Origin: Kitasatospora acidiphila
GTDB taxonomy: Bacteria; Actinomycetota; Actinomycetes; Streptomycetales; Streptomycetaceae
DNA: 64,000 nt
Direction: 5' to 3'
Assembly: GCF_006636205.1 (NCBI RefSeq)
Contig: NZ_VIGB01000003.1
Location: 8,062,501 to 8,126,500 of the forward strand
This document shows, piece by piece, positions 1-9,116 of the stretch. Within the stretch, counting starts at the first letter, position 1. Every line of letters begins with the position of its first letter. The notes below the pieces were generated by a model that made no database searches, was not told where the DNA came from, and saw only the letters and a list, made by a program, of their open reading frames with translations. Made by a program: the position numbers and the translations under genes.

Positions 1-106
1 CGTCCTGGCTCGAAGTGCCGGCCGGCGCAGTGGCGTTGGAGGCGCAGCCGGCCAGCAGCACGGCAGCGGCGGCCACCGCGGCGGCGGCGAGTACGGCTCT
101 GGTCAT
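1..106 (-). CDS. Substrate-binding lipoprotein of an ABC transporter (partial, N-terminus only)
   Basis: Reading leftwards from the ATG at 106-104, the first codons give a classic lipoprotein signal: Met-Thr-Arg, an Ala/Val/Leu-rich core, then the lipobox LAGC with the lipidated Cys at residue 21, followed by a Ser/Thr/Ala linker. The gene runs off the left edge, so only about 35 residues are visible. Its ATG overlaps the TGA of the upstream monooxygenase (ATGA), which implies translational coupling. Inference from context: with the SsuD-like oxidase and the ABC permease nearby, this is probably the solute-binding protein for a sulfur compound. No binding domain is visible to confirm that. 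Confidence 0.7.
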   Translation of the reverse strand, partial: MTRAVLAAAAVAAAAVLLAGCASNATAPAGTSSQD

Positions 107-1263
107 GCCTGGAACGCGATCAGCTGGTGGCGGTCCTGCTCGGCGCGGGCCGCCTTCGCCGCGTCCCGCCTGGCGACCTCCTCGCGGACGATCGGGATGA
201 CGTACCGGCCGAAGTCGATCGCGTCGTTCAGCAGGTCGTAGCCGCGCGCGGAGAGGATGTCGACGCCCAAGTCGTAGTAGTCCAGCAGCGCCTGGGCGAC
301 CGTCTCGGGAGTGCCGACCAGGGCGTTGGAGTTGCCCGCACCCCCGGTGGCGGCCGCGGTCGGTGTCCACAGGGCGCGGTCGTAGCGCTCGCCCGCCTTC
401 GCGATCTCCAACAGGCGCTGCGAGCCGGTGTTCTCCGGCCGGTAGCTGCCGTCGGCCGCAGGCTGGTACCGGCGGCGGACCAGCTGATCGCCGTTCGCCT
501 TGCGGGCGTTGATGGCGTCGACGGTCCGGTAGGCCTTCTCCCACGCCAGCTCCTCGGTCGGCGCGATGATCGGGCGGAAGGCCACCTGGATGCGCGGAAC
601 GTCCGTCCGACCCGCCGCGCGCCCCGCCGCCTTCACGGCCTCGATCTGCTCGGCTGTGCGATCCAGCGGCTCCCCCCACAGGCAGTAGATGTCCGCCTCG
701 GCGCCGCCGGCCGCATAGGCGGCGGGGGAGGAGCCGCCGAACGAGACGTTCGGCCGGGGCTGCTGGACCGGGAAGACGTCGGAGACGAAGTCCTGGAAGC
801 GGTAGTACTCGCCATCGTGGTCGAACGGCTCCCTGCTGGTCCAGATCTTCTTGACGATCCGGATGTACTCGCGGGTCCGGTCGTAGCGCTGGTCCTTCGT
901 CAGGAAGTCGCCCTCGCGCTGCTGCTCGTGGTCATTGCCGCCGGTGATGAAGTGCACGGTCAGGCGACCGCCGCTGATCTGGTCGAGAGTGGCGAAGGTC
1001 TTGGCGGCGAAGGTGGGGTAGGAGACGTTGGGCCGGTGCGCGAGCAGGATCTGCAGCCGCTCCAGCCTGCCGGCGAGGTACGCGGCCGCCGGGGCGGGGT
1101 CCGGAGAGCCGGCGCCGTAGGCGAACAGGACGCGGTCCCAGCCGTTGTCCTCGTGGGCGCGGGCCAGCCGCAGGGTGTAGTCGCGGTCGAAGGCGGCGGT
1201 GGTGCGGGCGGTGGTCTCCGAGCCGTCGGCGGTGGCGGCGATTCCCAGGAACTCGACAGGCAT
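103..1263 (-). CDS. LLM-class flavin-dependent alkanesulfonate-type monooxygenase (SsuD-like)
   Basis: A 386-residue luciferase-like (bacterial TIM-barrel) monooxygenase. Family features seen are HRPNVSYPTFAAKTFATLD with the following SGGRLTVHFITGG (flavin/phosphate region), SNALVGTPETVAQALLDYY, and the C-terminal SARGYDLLNDAIDFGR typical of SsuD and related organosulfur oxidases. The family uses FMNH2 and O2 to release sulfite from sulfonates or sulfones. The FMN reductase at 4711-5265 is the likely FMNH2 supplier. I chose the ATG at 1263 rather than the longer frame from 1308 because GAAAGG lies about 10 nt upstream and homologues begin at this Met. It overlaps the lipoprotein gene downstream. 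The exact substrate is unknown. Confidence 0.88.
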   Translation of the reverse strand: MPVEFLGIAATADGSETTARTTAAFDRDYTLRLARAHEDNGWDRVLFAYGAGSPDPAPAAAYLAGRLERLQILLAHRPNVSYPTFAAKTFATLDQISGGRLTVHFITGGNDHEQQREGDFLTKDQRYDRTREYIRIVKKIWTSREPFDHDGEYYRFQDFVSDVFPVQQPRPNVSFGGSSPAAYAAGGAEADIYCLWGEPLDRTAEQIEAVKAAGRAAGRTDVPRIQVAFRPIIAPTEELAWEKAYRTVDAINARKANGDQLVRRRYQPAADGSYRPENTGSQRLLEIAKAGERYDRALWTPTAAATGGAGNSNALVGTPETVAQALLDYYDLGVDILSARGYDLLNDAIDFGRYVIPIVREEVARRDAAKAARAEQDRHQLIAFQA

Positions 1264-1678
1264 GACGGTTGGGCCTTTCGGAGGGTGGGATGCTGAACTG
1301 GCCGACAACCAGGGGCCGTCGGCGTACGGCAGAGCGGAATCAGGTGCGTGTGATGGCCGGTCAGCTGGAGCGAGCGGCGAGGGGGAGGACGGCAGCGTGC
1401 GCCCGATGTCCGTCCGTGCGGTGACATCCGCGCACAGGGAGCGGATGGCTGGACGGGGTTCCCGGCCCGCGACGGGGCGACCGAGGGAGGTCTCCGAAGG
1501 AGACAGCGACCCGGGGCGGCTCCAGCACTCGCTGGCGCCCGCCGGTCGCTGGTGGGCCGGTCAGACGGCCCGCTGCCGGGTCAGCCGCGACACGCCGCGG
1601 ACCACACCCGACCGAAGTCGATGTGGTCGCGGGTGACCAGGGGCTGGGCGGCGTTCATGGCGTAAGTTGAGCAGTGAA

Positions 1679-1720
1679 GCGGGAGTTCGTCAACCACCGT
1701 CCGACCACCGGGACTCCCGC
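1679..1720. repeat. Inverted repeat in the divergent promoter region
   Basis: GCGGGAGT (1679-1686) and ACTCCCGC (1713-1720) form a perfect 8-bp inverted repeat with a 26-nt spacer, just upstream of the putative -35 box at 1728. The position suggests an operator or looped binding site for the ABC permease operon. No regulator is assigned. The rest of 1264-1866 holds no convincing gene. Confidence 0.35.
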
Positions 1721-1727
1721 CGGTTCC

Positions 1728-1758
1728 TTGACAGGGCAAGTCGGCTGCCCCGTACGAT
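1728..1758 (+). promoter_or_regulatory. Putative sigma-70 promoter for the permease operon
   Basis: TTGACA at 1728-1733 and TACGAT at 1753-1758 match the -35 and TANNNT -10 of HrdB-type promoters, although the 19-nt spacer is one to two bases long. The permease start lies about 108 nt downstream. This is motif matching only. Confidence 0.4.
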
Positions 1759-1866
1759 CGTAGGCGGAGCGAGTGAGCAACGGGCCCAGTGCCCGGCCGC
1801 GTTGAGGGACGCGGTTGTGCGTGATGGCAGCCCGTGATCCACTCTGCCGCTCTGGAGTCCGCCCTC

Positions 1867-2769
1867 ATGGCCATGCCGCAGGACATCCTGCCCGCCACCA
1901 ACGCCGCACCGGCCGAACCGGCCCCCGACCCCGCCGCCGCGATCGTCGTGCGCCGACGCCCCGGCCGGCTCCTCGCGGGTGCGCTCGTAGCGCTGCTCGT
2001 GCTGGCGGTACTGGACTCGCTGGTCCGCAACGCCGCCTTCCAATGGGCCGTGGTCGGCCACTACTTCACCTCCGCCGCGATCCTGGACGGCCTGCTGCTC
2101 ACGCTCTGGCTGACCGCCGTGACGCTGGCCCTGGGCTTCCTCCTCGGCACCGGCCTGGCGGTGCTCCGGATGTCCGACAACCCAGTGCTGCGGCGGGTGA
2201 GTTGGGCCTACATCTGGGTCTTCCGCTCGACACCGCCGCTGGTGCAGCTGCTGTTCTTCTTCAACATCGGCGCGCTCTATCCGACGCTGAGCCTGCGCAT
2301 CCCGTTCGGCGGGCCGGAGTTGGCCCACGTCAGGACGGTCAACCTGCTCGGTCCGACGGTGACCGCCGTGGTCGGACTCACACTGCTGGAGGCCGCGTTC
2401 GCCGCCGAGGTGGTGCGCGGCGGGATCCTGTCGGTGGAGCGCGGGCAACTGGAGGCCGCTCAGTCGCTGGGGCTCGGTCGGCTGCGCGTGCTGCGCCGGA
2501 TCGTCCTGCCGCAGGCGATGCGCTCGATCGTGCCCGCGGCCGGCAACATGCTGATCGGCGCACTCAAGGGAACCAGCATCGTGAGCGTGCTGGCGGTGCA
2601 CGACCTGCTCTACTCCGTCCAGTTGGTCTACAACCAGACCTACCAGATCATCCCGCTGCTGACGGTCGCGACCCTCTGGTACCTCGCGGTCACCAGTGTG
2701 CTCGCCGTCGGCCAGCACTACCTGGAGCGGTACTACGCCCGCGGCCACCGGCCGGGCGGTGCGGCATGA
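1867..2769 (+). CDS. Amino-acid-type ABC transporter permease
   Basis: An about 300-residue integral membrane permease of the HisM/GltK (polar amino acid, cystine) family. A cytoplasmic N-terminal tail of about 35 residues ends in RRRPGR and is followed by hydrophobic spans starting with LLAGALVALLVLAVL. The cytoplasmic loop carries the ATPase-docking EAA motif, EAAQSLGLGRLRVLRRIVLP. FRSTPPLVQLLFFFNI is typical of amino-acid permeases. GGAG at 1853-1856 precedes ATG 1867; ATG 1873 is an alternative. The stop overlaps the next ATG (ATGA). No ATP-binding subunit is in the window and it may lie beyond the left edge. Given the sulfur-oxidation neighbours, an organosulfur substrate such as a methionine or cystine derivative is likely (inference). 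Confidence 0.88.
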   Translation: MAMPQDILPATNAAPAEPAPDPAAAIVVRRRPGRLLAGALVALLVLAVLDSLVRNAAFQWAVVGHYFTSAAILDGLLLTLWLTAVTLALGFLLGTGLAVLRMSDNPVLRRVSWAYIWVFRSTPPLVQLLFFFNIGALYPTLSLRIPFGGPELAHVRTVNLLGPTVTAVVGLTLLEAAFAAEVVRGGILSVERGQLEAAQSLGLGRLRVLRRIVLPQAMRSIVPAAGNMLIGALKGTSIVSVLAVHDLLYSVQLVYNQTYQIIPLLTVATLWYLAVTSVLAVGQHYLERYYARGHRPGGAA

Positions 2770-4681
2770 GCACCTTGGTGATCGTGGGCGCGGGACCGCG
2801 CGCAACCGGCCTGCTGGAACGGATCGTCGCCAACGCGCCGGAACTCCTCCCGGCGGACCGGCGCCTGCACATCCACCTGGTCGACCCGCACCCGCCGGGC
2901 GCCGGCCGGATCTGGCGCCACGCGCAGTCGCCGCTGCTGCGGATGAACTCGATGGCCGAAGACGTCACGATGTTCACCGACCCGAGCTCCACCATCGAAG
3001 GACCAGTGCGCCCAGGCCCGTCACTCGCCGAATGGGCGCAGCGGATCCGCGAGTCCGAGCCGTACGAGCTGCCGGCGGATCCCGGGGTGGCCGCCGAGCT
3101 GGCCGCCCTGTCGCCCACCGACTTCCCGACCCGGCGGGCCCAAGGCGCCTATCTGCACTGGGTGTTCCGGCGCACGCTCGCCGACCGCCCCGAGCACATC
3201 ACCGTCACCGTCCACCAGGCGAGTGTGGTCTCGCTCGCCGGGCCGACCGACGGGCCGCAGGAGGTGCGGCTGACCAACACCACCCTGCTGGCGGACCAAG
3301 TCGTCCTGACCCTCGGCCATCTGGGCTCGGCACCCGACTCCCGGCACCAGGAGATGGCGGACTTCGCGGCCCGGCACGGCCTGTTCCACCTCCCGCCCGC
3401 CTTCTCCTCGGACGTCGACCTGTCCGGCCTCGCCCCAGGCGAACCGGTGATCGTGCGCGGCTTCGGCCTGGCCTTCATCGACCTGATGGTGCTGCTCACC
3501 GAGGGCCGCGGCGGCCGGTTCGAGCAGGCCGGGACCGAGCTGGTCTACCGCCCGTCCGGGCAGGAACCGGTGATCCACGTGGGCTCGCGCCGAGGCGTCC
3601 CGTACCACTCCAAGACCGCCTACCGGCTGCAGGCCCACCGGCAACGCTGCCGCGGTACTTCGGCGCCACCGTGGTGGACGAGCTGCTCGATCGGCCGCAC
3701 CGACTGGAATTCCGGCGCGACATATGGCCGTTGATGGCCAAGGAGATCGGCTTCGGCTACTACCACGAGCTGTTCCACGCCCACCCCGAACGCACCGCCC
3801 TGCCCTGGGCGGACTTCCTGGCCGCCTACGACCGGCTCGACTGGTACTCCCCGACGCTGGCCCAGCTGATCGGCGTCGCGGTCCCCGAGCCCGCCGACCG
3901 GCTGGACTTCGAGGCACTGGACCGGCCGCTCGCCCAGCTGGAGTTCGACACCGCCGAGCAGTTGCAGAAGCAGCTGCGGGACCACATCGCCGACGACGCG
4001 GACCGGCGGTCCGACCCGGCGTACAGCGCCGACCTGGGAGCGTTCCTCGCCCTGCTCTCGCTCTTCGGCCAGCTGCCCCGGGTGGTCTCCTCGGGGCGGC
4101 TCACCGCCCGCTCGATCGCCGAGGAGCTGGACGGCTGGTGGAGCGGGTTCTTCAACTTCCTCGCCTCCGGGCCGCCCGGCTTCCGGCTGCGCCAACTGCT
4201 CGCGCTGTCCGAGGCGGGCGTGGTGCGCTTCCTCGGCGCGGACATCCGGGTGAGCGCGGACGAGGCGGCGGGCAGCTTCCTCGCGACCAGCCCGACCGTG
4301 CCCGGGCGGGTGGTGCGGGCCGACGCGCTGATCGAGGGGTACCTGCCGAAGCACACGCCGGCCCGCACGGACGATCCGCTGCTGCGCGAACTGCACCGGG
4401 TGGGCGAGATCGCCGAGGAGGTGGTCGCGGACGACACCGGCACCCACCGCTCCGGCCTGGTGGCGGTCTCACCGCCCGACGGCCGGATGCTCGACCCCAC
4501 CCTGGGCGGCGCCCCGCACCCCCGGCGCCGCGCCCTCGGCCCGCACACCAACGGCCGGGCCTACGCGGCCTTCGCCCGGCCCGGCACCAATGCGCCGGCC
4601 TTCCGGCAGAACGACGCCGCGGCGCGGGCGATCCTGCGCAGCCTGGCCGAGGAGGCATGTCTCCCTGTGCCGGGGCGGTGA
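2766..4681 (+). CDS. FAD/NAD(P)-binding protein of organosulfur clusters (interrupted by an apparent frameshift)
   Basis: The N-terminal VIVGAGPRATGLLERI is a dinucleotide-binding Rossmann motif. It is followed by HLVDPHPPGAGRIW and a conserved RMNSMAEDVTMF stretch. The C-terminal half, from FGATVVDELLDRP to about 4681, is the all-helical part and ends with PGTNAPAFRQNDAAARAIL. About 638 residues are expected for the repaired protein. The frame changes near 3631: the text before it reads in one frame and the text after it in another, consistent with one missing G in CTGCAGG-CCC. Restoring it makes the gene 1917 nt, a multiple of three. Proteins of this type accompany LLM monooxygenases in actinobacterial sulfur loci; the biochemical role is not established. 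It is coupled to the permease by ATGA. Confidence 0.8.
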
Positions 4682-4707
4682 GTGTCGGCCCCACCGCCCC
4701 TCGGCAC
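4667..4707. terminator. Bidirectional terminator hairpin between convergent genes
   Basis: GTGCCGGGGCGGTG (4667-4680) pairs with CACCGCCC (4692-4699) and CGGCAC (4702-4707), leaving a 2-nt bulge and a loop of about 11 nt. It spans the stop codon of the FAD protein and ends four bases before the stop codon of the opposing FMN reductase, as expected for a shared terminator. Confidence 0.6.
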
Positions 4708-4710
4708 GGC

Positions 4711-5265
4711 TCAGCGGGCGCGGGTCAGACCGGTCCTGATGGTGAGCGCGTCGACGAAGCCGTCGAGGGCGTCCAGCAGCCGGAGTTCGGCCTCGGGGCG
4801 GATCCGGGCCGCACCGCCGGCCAGCCGCTCGACGTCCTTGTCGAGCAGGAAGCAACCGGCGACCACATGCCGCGCACCCAGGGCCGACAGCACCGGCCGC
4901 AGGGCGTAGTCGATCGCCAGCAGATGGGCGAGGCTCCCGCCGGTGGCCACCGGCAGCACGGCCTTCCCGGCCAGACCCGACTGCGGCAGCAGGTCGAGGA
5001 AGGACTTGAGCAGGCCCGTGTAGGACGCCTTGTAGACGGGTGTGGCGACGATGACCCCCTCGGCCGTGGCGAGCGCGTCCGCCGCGGCACGGATGGCCGG
5101 ACTGTCCGACCGCCCCGCGAGCAACTCGGTTGCGGGCAGCTCGCGCACAGCGAGCTGCCGTGCCGCGATGCCTCTCGCGGCGAGCTGGTTCACCAGGTGT
5201 CCGGTGACCAGAGCGGTACGGGAATCGACGGACGGGCTTCCGGATATGGCGAGGACAGAGGTCAT
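4711..5265 (-). CDS. NADPH-dependent FMN reductase (SsuE-like)
   Basis: A 184-residue flavodoxin-fold reductase. The N-terminal VLAISGSPS is the FMN phosphate loop. VIVATPVYKASYTGLLKSFL and GKAVLPVATGGSLAHLLAID are diagnostic of the SsuE/MsuE branch. The enzyme reduces FMN with NAD(P)H and hands FMNH2 to a two-component monooxygenase. The obvious partner is the SsuD-like enzyme at 103-1263. It is transcribed convergently to the FAD-binding gene and separated from it by the terminator hairpin. Full family length; the start ATG is at 5265. Confidence 0.9.
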   Translation of the reverse strand: MTSVLAISGSPSVDSRTALVTGHLVNQLAARGIAARQLAVRELPATELLAGRSDSPAIRAAADALATAEGVIVATPVYKASYTGLLKSFLDLLPQSGLAGKAVLPVATGGSLAHLLAIDYALRPVLSALGARHVVAGCFLLDKDVERLAGGAARIRPEAELRLLDALDGFVDALTIRTGLTRAR

Positions 5266-5916
5266 CTGCTGCTCCAGGCTCGGGAACTGGCCGCAGGCAC
5301 GTGCGCGCGGTGGAGAATTCGCATGGCGATACCGGGAGTCGGACTCGACGGTTCATCGCGCGGCGAGACGATTCCGCTCCCGGACCTGAAACCGAACGGA
5401 TCATCCGGGGCGGGCAACGGTGGAACGAGCTCAGGCGGGGATCAGCGACCGACCGGACAGAGGGCGCTCGCGTGCCGTCGCAGATCGACGTGCAGGCGCG
5501 CCACAAGGCTCTGAGCTTGACTCACAGCAGGAGCATGCAGGACATCCCGCCGCTTCGTCAACGATGGACCGTTCTCATCGCCCCGTGGTGATCGCCCTGG
5601 TGGAGCGGATGGCTCTCGCAGTGGCTCAGGGAGATCACTGCACAAGGGGGCTGCTGCGAGCCGCCGGTCAAGTGGCGGCGATATGGCGGGTCCTTGGCGT
5701 GGTGCGCTGACCGGCCAGAACGCCAGCCTGATCACCGGCAACCGCAACCGCAATCGGCGGTACACCTCTCGGTGCTGACGGATAACGAGTCGGCCGCCTT
5801 ATGCTGACGAACGTTCGTGCTGTAAAGCTCGAACGACTGCGGCGGAGGGGCGTGGTCCAGCGTGCGACGGCCCCGCCGGCCGGCGCACCAGACCTGGACA
5901 CGGGGGAGGAGAACGA
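5266..5916. other. Gene-free stretch with a 12-bp palindrome
   Basis: No open frame here has coding character. The only notable element is the perfect palindrome ACGAACGTTCGT at 5807-5818, about 100 nt upstream of the SARP-like start. It could be an operator, but no binding protein can be named. Confidence 0.5.
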
Positions 5917-6282
5917 GTGCAGTACGGGATTCTGGGGTTGTTCGAGGTCCGGTTCGACGGCGCTTCGGTGGAGGTCCCCAGACCTCGCCAACGCGCCGGG
6001 CTGGCTCTGCTACTGGCCAACACCAACCGTCCGGTGAGCATCGACCGGATGGTGGACGCGCTGTGGGGTGAGGCCCCGCCGCAGACCGCCCGCGCCCAAG
6101 TGCACAAGGTGGTCTCCGCCCGCCGGCAGGTGCTCCCGCCGGCGGGCTCGCGCCTGCCCACCTTCGAACCGGCGGGCTACCGGCTCGCGGTCGACGAGGC
6201 GGACCTGGACGCGACGGCGTTCGCCGCGGCACTGGCCCGGCCGCTGCCGCGGGCCCTGGAGTCCGTCCACCTGATCGAGTAG
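5917..6282 (+). pseudogene. SARP-type regulator reduced to its DNA-binding domain
   Basis: The GTG start at 5917 follows a strong GGGGGAGGAG ribosome site. The 121 residues match the N-terminal winged-helix (OmpR-like) domain of Streptomyces antibiotic regulatory proteins: MQYGILGLFEVRFDG, RQRAGLALLLANTNRPVS, the recognition region DALWGEAPPQTARAQVHKVV, and the end-of-domain PAGYRLAVDEADLDA. The bacterial transcriptional activation domain that should follow (another 130 or more residues) is missing and the frame closes at 6282. It may be a decayed pathway activator or, less likely, a stand-alone DNA-binding protein. It is the only regulator-like gene near the PKS. Confidence 0.7.
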
Positions 6283-6347
6283 TCGGCCCCCGGTGGACGC
6301 TACCGGCTGCCACCGTCTCTTGCCCCCGTGCCCCGCCGACCCGGCGG

Positions 6348-7124
6348 CTATGAAGGGTACTTGGGGCGCTCGAGCTGTTTGCCGTCGACGAACAGGTCGA
6401 CGCGCTCGTTGTAGAAGGCGATCAGGCCGGCGATCGGCTGTACCTCGCGGGTGGGGAAGTCGTAGCACCAGGCGAGGTCGGGGTGCAGGCGGTCGCCGAT
6501 CCTGGCGGACCAGTAGCCGCTGGTGGTGCCCTTGTAGGGGCAGCGGGTGACGGTGTCGCTGGGCTCCAGTCTGCTGAAGTCGACATCGGTGCGATTGAGG
6601 TAGTACCGGGTCGGAAGCAGGGTCTCGAAGACCAGCACCGGCGACGAGGACTCGGCCAGCACCACTCCGTTGCGCTCCACCCGTACGGTCCGGGTGGAAC
6701 GCAACGCGTCCACTCGCACATACGGGTTGCGCGGGTGCACGAAGACCTGCTCGTCCTCCTCGTACCAGGCGTCCAGCGCGGCCCAGGTGAACCGCACGGT
6801 GCCACTGAGCCCCGGGACCGGCGACTCGCCCATCACCCGCGCGGCCCGCGGCCGCAGCACCTCACCCACCCGCAGCCCGAACCACTGCGCCGTCCCGCGC
6901 GAACTCTCATCCGAGCCGGCCTCCTCGTCCGGCACCAGCAGTTCCGCCCGCACATCGGCCAACGGGATGTAGAACTGCGGAAAGTACGGCTTCTCCCAGA
7001 CGTAGCGCGCCTGCGCGGTGTCGAAGACCGTCTCGCCACCCAGTACCGCGCGGACCCGCCGGGGCACCGGCTCCACATGGTTGACCGGCATGGTCACCGG
7101 CGGCAGCTTCAGCTGATCGTCCAT
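6348..7124 (-). CDS. Tandem DUF427-domain protein
   Basis: A 258-residue protein with two DUF427-type repeats, roughly residues 25-120 and 140-240. Repeat 1 has VRAVLGGETVFDTAQARYVWE and FYIPLADV. Repeat 2 has VRVERNGVVLAESSSPVLVFE, LPTRYYLNRTDVDFSRL, CPYKGTTSGYWSARIG and AWCYDFP. The family is small, cytosolic and without a firmly known reaction. The gene follows the unrecognised ORF and the P450 on the same strand with a 15-nt gap, so it is probably the last gene of that operon. The ATG at 7124 is preceded by GGCGGGACTC rather than a strong ribosome site. Confidence 0.85.
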   Translation of the reverse strand: MDDQLKLPPVTMPVNHVEPVPRRVRAVLGGETVFDTAQARYVWEKPYFPQFYIPLADVRAELLVPDEEAGSDESSRGTAQWFGLRVGEVLRPRAARVMGESPVPGLSGTVRFTWAALDAWYEEDEQVFVHPRNPYVRVDALRSTRTVRVERNGVVLAESSSPVLVFETLLPTRYYLNRTDVDFSRLEPSDTVTRCPYKGTTSGYWSARIGDRLHPDLAWCYDFPTREVQPIAGLIAFYNERVDLFVDGKQLERPKYPS

Positions 7125-7139
7125 CAGAGTCCCGCCTCC

Positions 7140-7580
7140 TCATCGGCAGGCGCGGCCCGGACGCCTGCGCCCCAGTCGACAGTCAACCACGACACCGCAG
7201 TCCCATGCCGTTGTGCTGGTGCCTACCTGTCGGCGCGTCGTCGGCCGTCCGGTCGCTCCGCGGAGGCGTATCGAATCCCTCGGGAAGGAGTCTTCGCCGA
7301 AGCCAGCGCCGCGCTCCGCGAGCCGGTCGAGGACAGCCGCCGCGTCGAGAGGCCGGCGGCAGCACACGTGGTACTGATGGTCAGGGTGCTGGTACACGTG
7401 GGCGAGAGCGTGGGCCGTCAACCGCTCGGCGGCCCCGTAGACCGCATGGACGCCGACGAGTTCGCCGTGCCGGTCGTACCGCAGGTCGAAGGTGGTGGAA
7501 GGGCCATCGGCCGTGTCGTGCCCCGACCGGTCGATCCCGTCCAATCCCCGCGCCTGCGGTAGCGAGAGGCCACGGATCAC
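7140..7580 (-). CDS. Unrecognised small protein, translationally coupled to the P450
   Basis: I do not recognise a family. The GTG start at 7580-7578 overlaps the TGA of the upstream P450 (GTGA), good evidence that this is a real gene. The middle, around TTFDLRYDRHGELVGVHAVY and HALAHVYQHPDHQYHVCC, looks like folded protein with several His/Cys residues. The last 35 or so residues are low in character, so the true C-terminus could be displaced by a frameshift. The predicted length is about 146 residues. It sits between the P450 and the DUF427 gene. Confidence 0.5.
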   Translation of the reverse strand: MIRGLSLPQARGLDGIDRSGHDTADGPSTTFDLRYDRHGELVGVHAVYGAAERLTAHALAHVYQHPDHQYHVCCRRPLDAAAVLDRLAERGAGFGEDSFPRDSIRLRGATGRPTTRRQVGTSTTAWDCGVVVDCRLGRRRPGRACR

Positions 7581-8746
7581 CAAGTGACCGGCAACGCCTG
7601 CAGGCCGCGGAAGACCAGTTCCGGCACGTAGGTGAGCTCGGACTCGTCAACGGCGAGGCGCAGTCCCGGATACCGATTCACCACGGACCCGATCGCCACC
7701 CGCATCTCCCGGCGGGCCAATATCGCGCCGAGGCAGAAGTGCGGTCCGTGCCCGAAGGCGAGGTGCGCTGCCGGTCCTTCGCGCGTGATGTCGAACCGGC
7801 CGGGATCCGGGTACACACCGGGGTCGCGGTTGGCCGCGACGATGACCGGCAACACCGGTTCGCCCGCCCCCAGTTCGACGCCCTCCAGATCGACGGGATC
7901 GGTCGTGACCCGGACCTCGGCCGAGGTGAAAAGCCTGCTGTAGCGCAGTAGTTCGTCGACCGCCGGTCCGATCAGGTCCGGTGACGACCGCAGCAGCGCG
8001 AGTTGGTCCGGGTGGCGCAGCAGGGTCAGCAACGAGTTGCCCAGCTGGTTGACGGTCGTCTCGTGGCCGGCGATCAGCAGGCCCTCGAGGTTGGCCAGCA
8101 GCTCGGGTTCGGTGAGGTGGTCGCCCTCGTCGTTGGCGGCGACCATCGCCGAGATCAACCCGTTGTCCGGCTGCGCCCGCTTCTGACGCACCAGATCGGC
8201 GAGCCAGTCCTGCATCTCGCTCTGTGCGGCCCGCAGTTCGTCCGAAGTGATGTCCGTGACGAACAGCCGCCTGGTCCACCTACGGATGGCCTCCGCCTCG
8301 GAGTAGGGCACGCCGAGCAGCTCGCAGATGACCATCAACGGCAGTGGAGCGCAGAGACCTGCCACAAGATCCGCGGTTGGATCGAGGGAGTCGAGCAAGG
8401 AGTCCACGATGGACTGCACGCGTGGCTCGAGCTGATCGACCATGCGTGGGCTGAACGCCTGCGACATCAGCTTGCGCAGGCGGGCGTGGCGCTCGCCGTC
8501 CAGGCTGGTGACCAGTAACGGGTCGGCGGCGACGGACAGTTTCAGCGGGCTGCCCGGAAGTGTGGCCGCCTCCCGGCTGAACCGGCTGTCGCTCAGAACC
8601 TGGCGCACCGCCTTGTAGGAAAGGGCGAGCCAGACGTCTGCCGTACCCATCGTCGCGAGGACGACCGGAGCCTGCGCGAGCAGAGCCTCGGCTTCGGGCT
8701 CGTTGTCGAGGTGGTGTGGTGTGGTGAGGGGGAACGTGGGTCGCAT
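7577..8746 (-). CDS. Cytochrome P450 (CYP105/107-like), divergent from the PKS
   Basis: A 389-residue soluble bacterial P450. The I-helix oxygen-activation motif AGHETT is at residues 226-231, the K-helix ExxR is in VDELLRYS, and the heme loop FGHGPHFCLGAILAR has the axial Cys at about residue 338. I chose the ATG at 8746 over the longer frame from 8818 because TCAGGAGGC lies immediately upstream and typical family N-termini begin here. Its divergent position next to the PKS suggests a tailoring hydroxylase or epoxidase acting on the macrolactone. This matters because the predicted lactone has no free hydroxyl for glycosylation. Redox partners are not encoded nearby. Confidence 0.9.
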   Translation of the reverse strand: MRPTFPLTTPHHLDNEPEAEALLAQAPVVLATMGTADVWLALSYKAVRQVLSDSRFSREAATLPGSPLKLSVAADPLLVTSLDGERHARLRKLMSQAFSPRMVDQLEPRVQSIVDSLLDSLDPTADLVAGLCAPLPLMVICELLGVPYSEAEAIRRWTRRLFVTDITSDELRAAQSEMQDWLADLVRQKRAQPDNGLISAMVAANDEGDHLTEPELLANLEGLLIAGHETTVNQLGNSLLTLLRHPDQLALLRSSPDLIGPAVDELLRYSRLFTSAEVRVTTDPVDLEGVELGAGEPVLPVIVAANRDPGVYPDPGRFDITREGPAAHLAFGHGPHFCLGAILARREMRVAIGSVVNRYPGLRLAVDESELTYVPELVFRGLQALPVTW

Positions 8747-9116
8747 CGCTGCCTCCTGACTGGATGTCACCAGGCCCGGGCACCGGGTGCCGGGCGCGAA
8801 CGGCCGGGACCGATGCACGGATCGGTGACAGCTGGGTTGGGTGCCGCCGGGGGCGGTGGCGCTTCGCGATCGTCTCGAAGTCGATGGGGGTCGAATGGTT
8901 CAGCCGGAGCTGTCGGCGGCACCGGTGGTCGGTTCGCTCGATCCGGGTAGTGATCGCCGCGCGGAGGTTTCCCGGGTGGCCGGATGACGGTCGAGGACGT
9001 TCTTCTGCGCGAGTGCGAATGGGATTCTAGGGCGTTGTCACCGGCGGCGTCGACGGTGCCCATGAACCCGGCCCGGTCGCGGTACTACAGGACGTGGACG
9101 AACTACGGTGACCGCA

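Noticed and set aside
127..1296. Plus-strand frame of 389 codons opposite the monooxygenase
   Set aside because: It is a shadow. Its translation is Val/Gly/Arg-rich without domains, whereas the minus strand is a clear SsuD-like enzyme.
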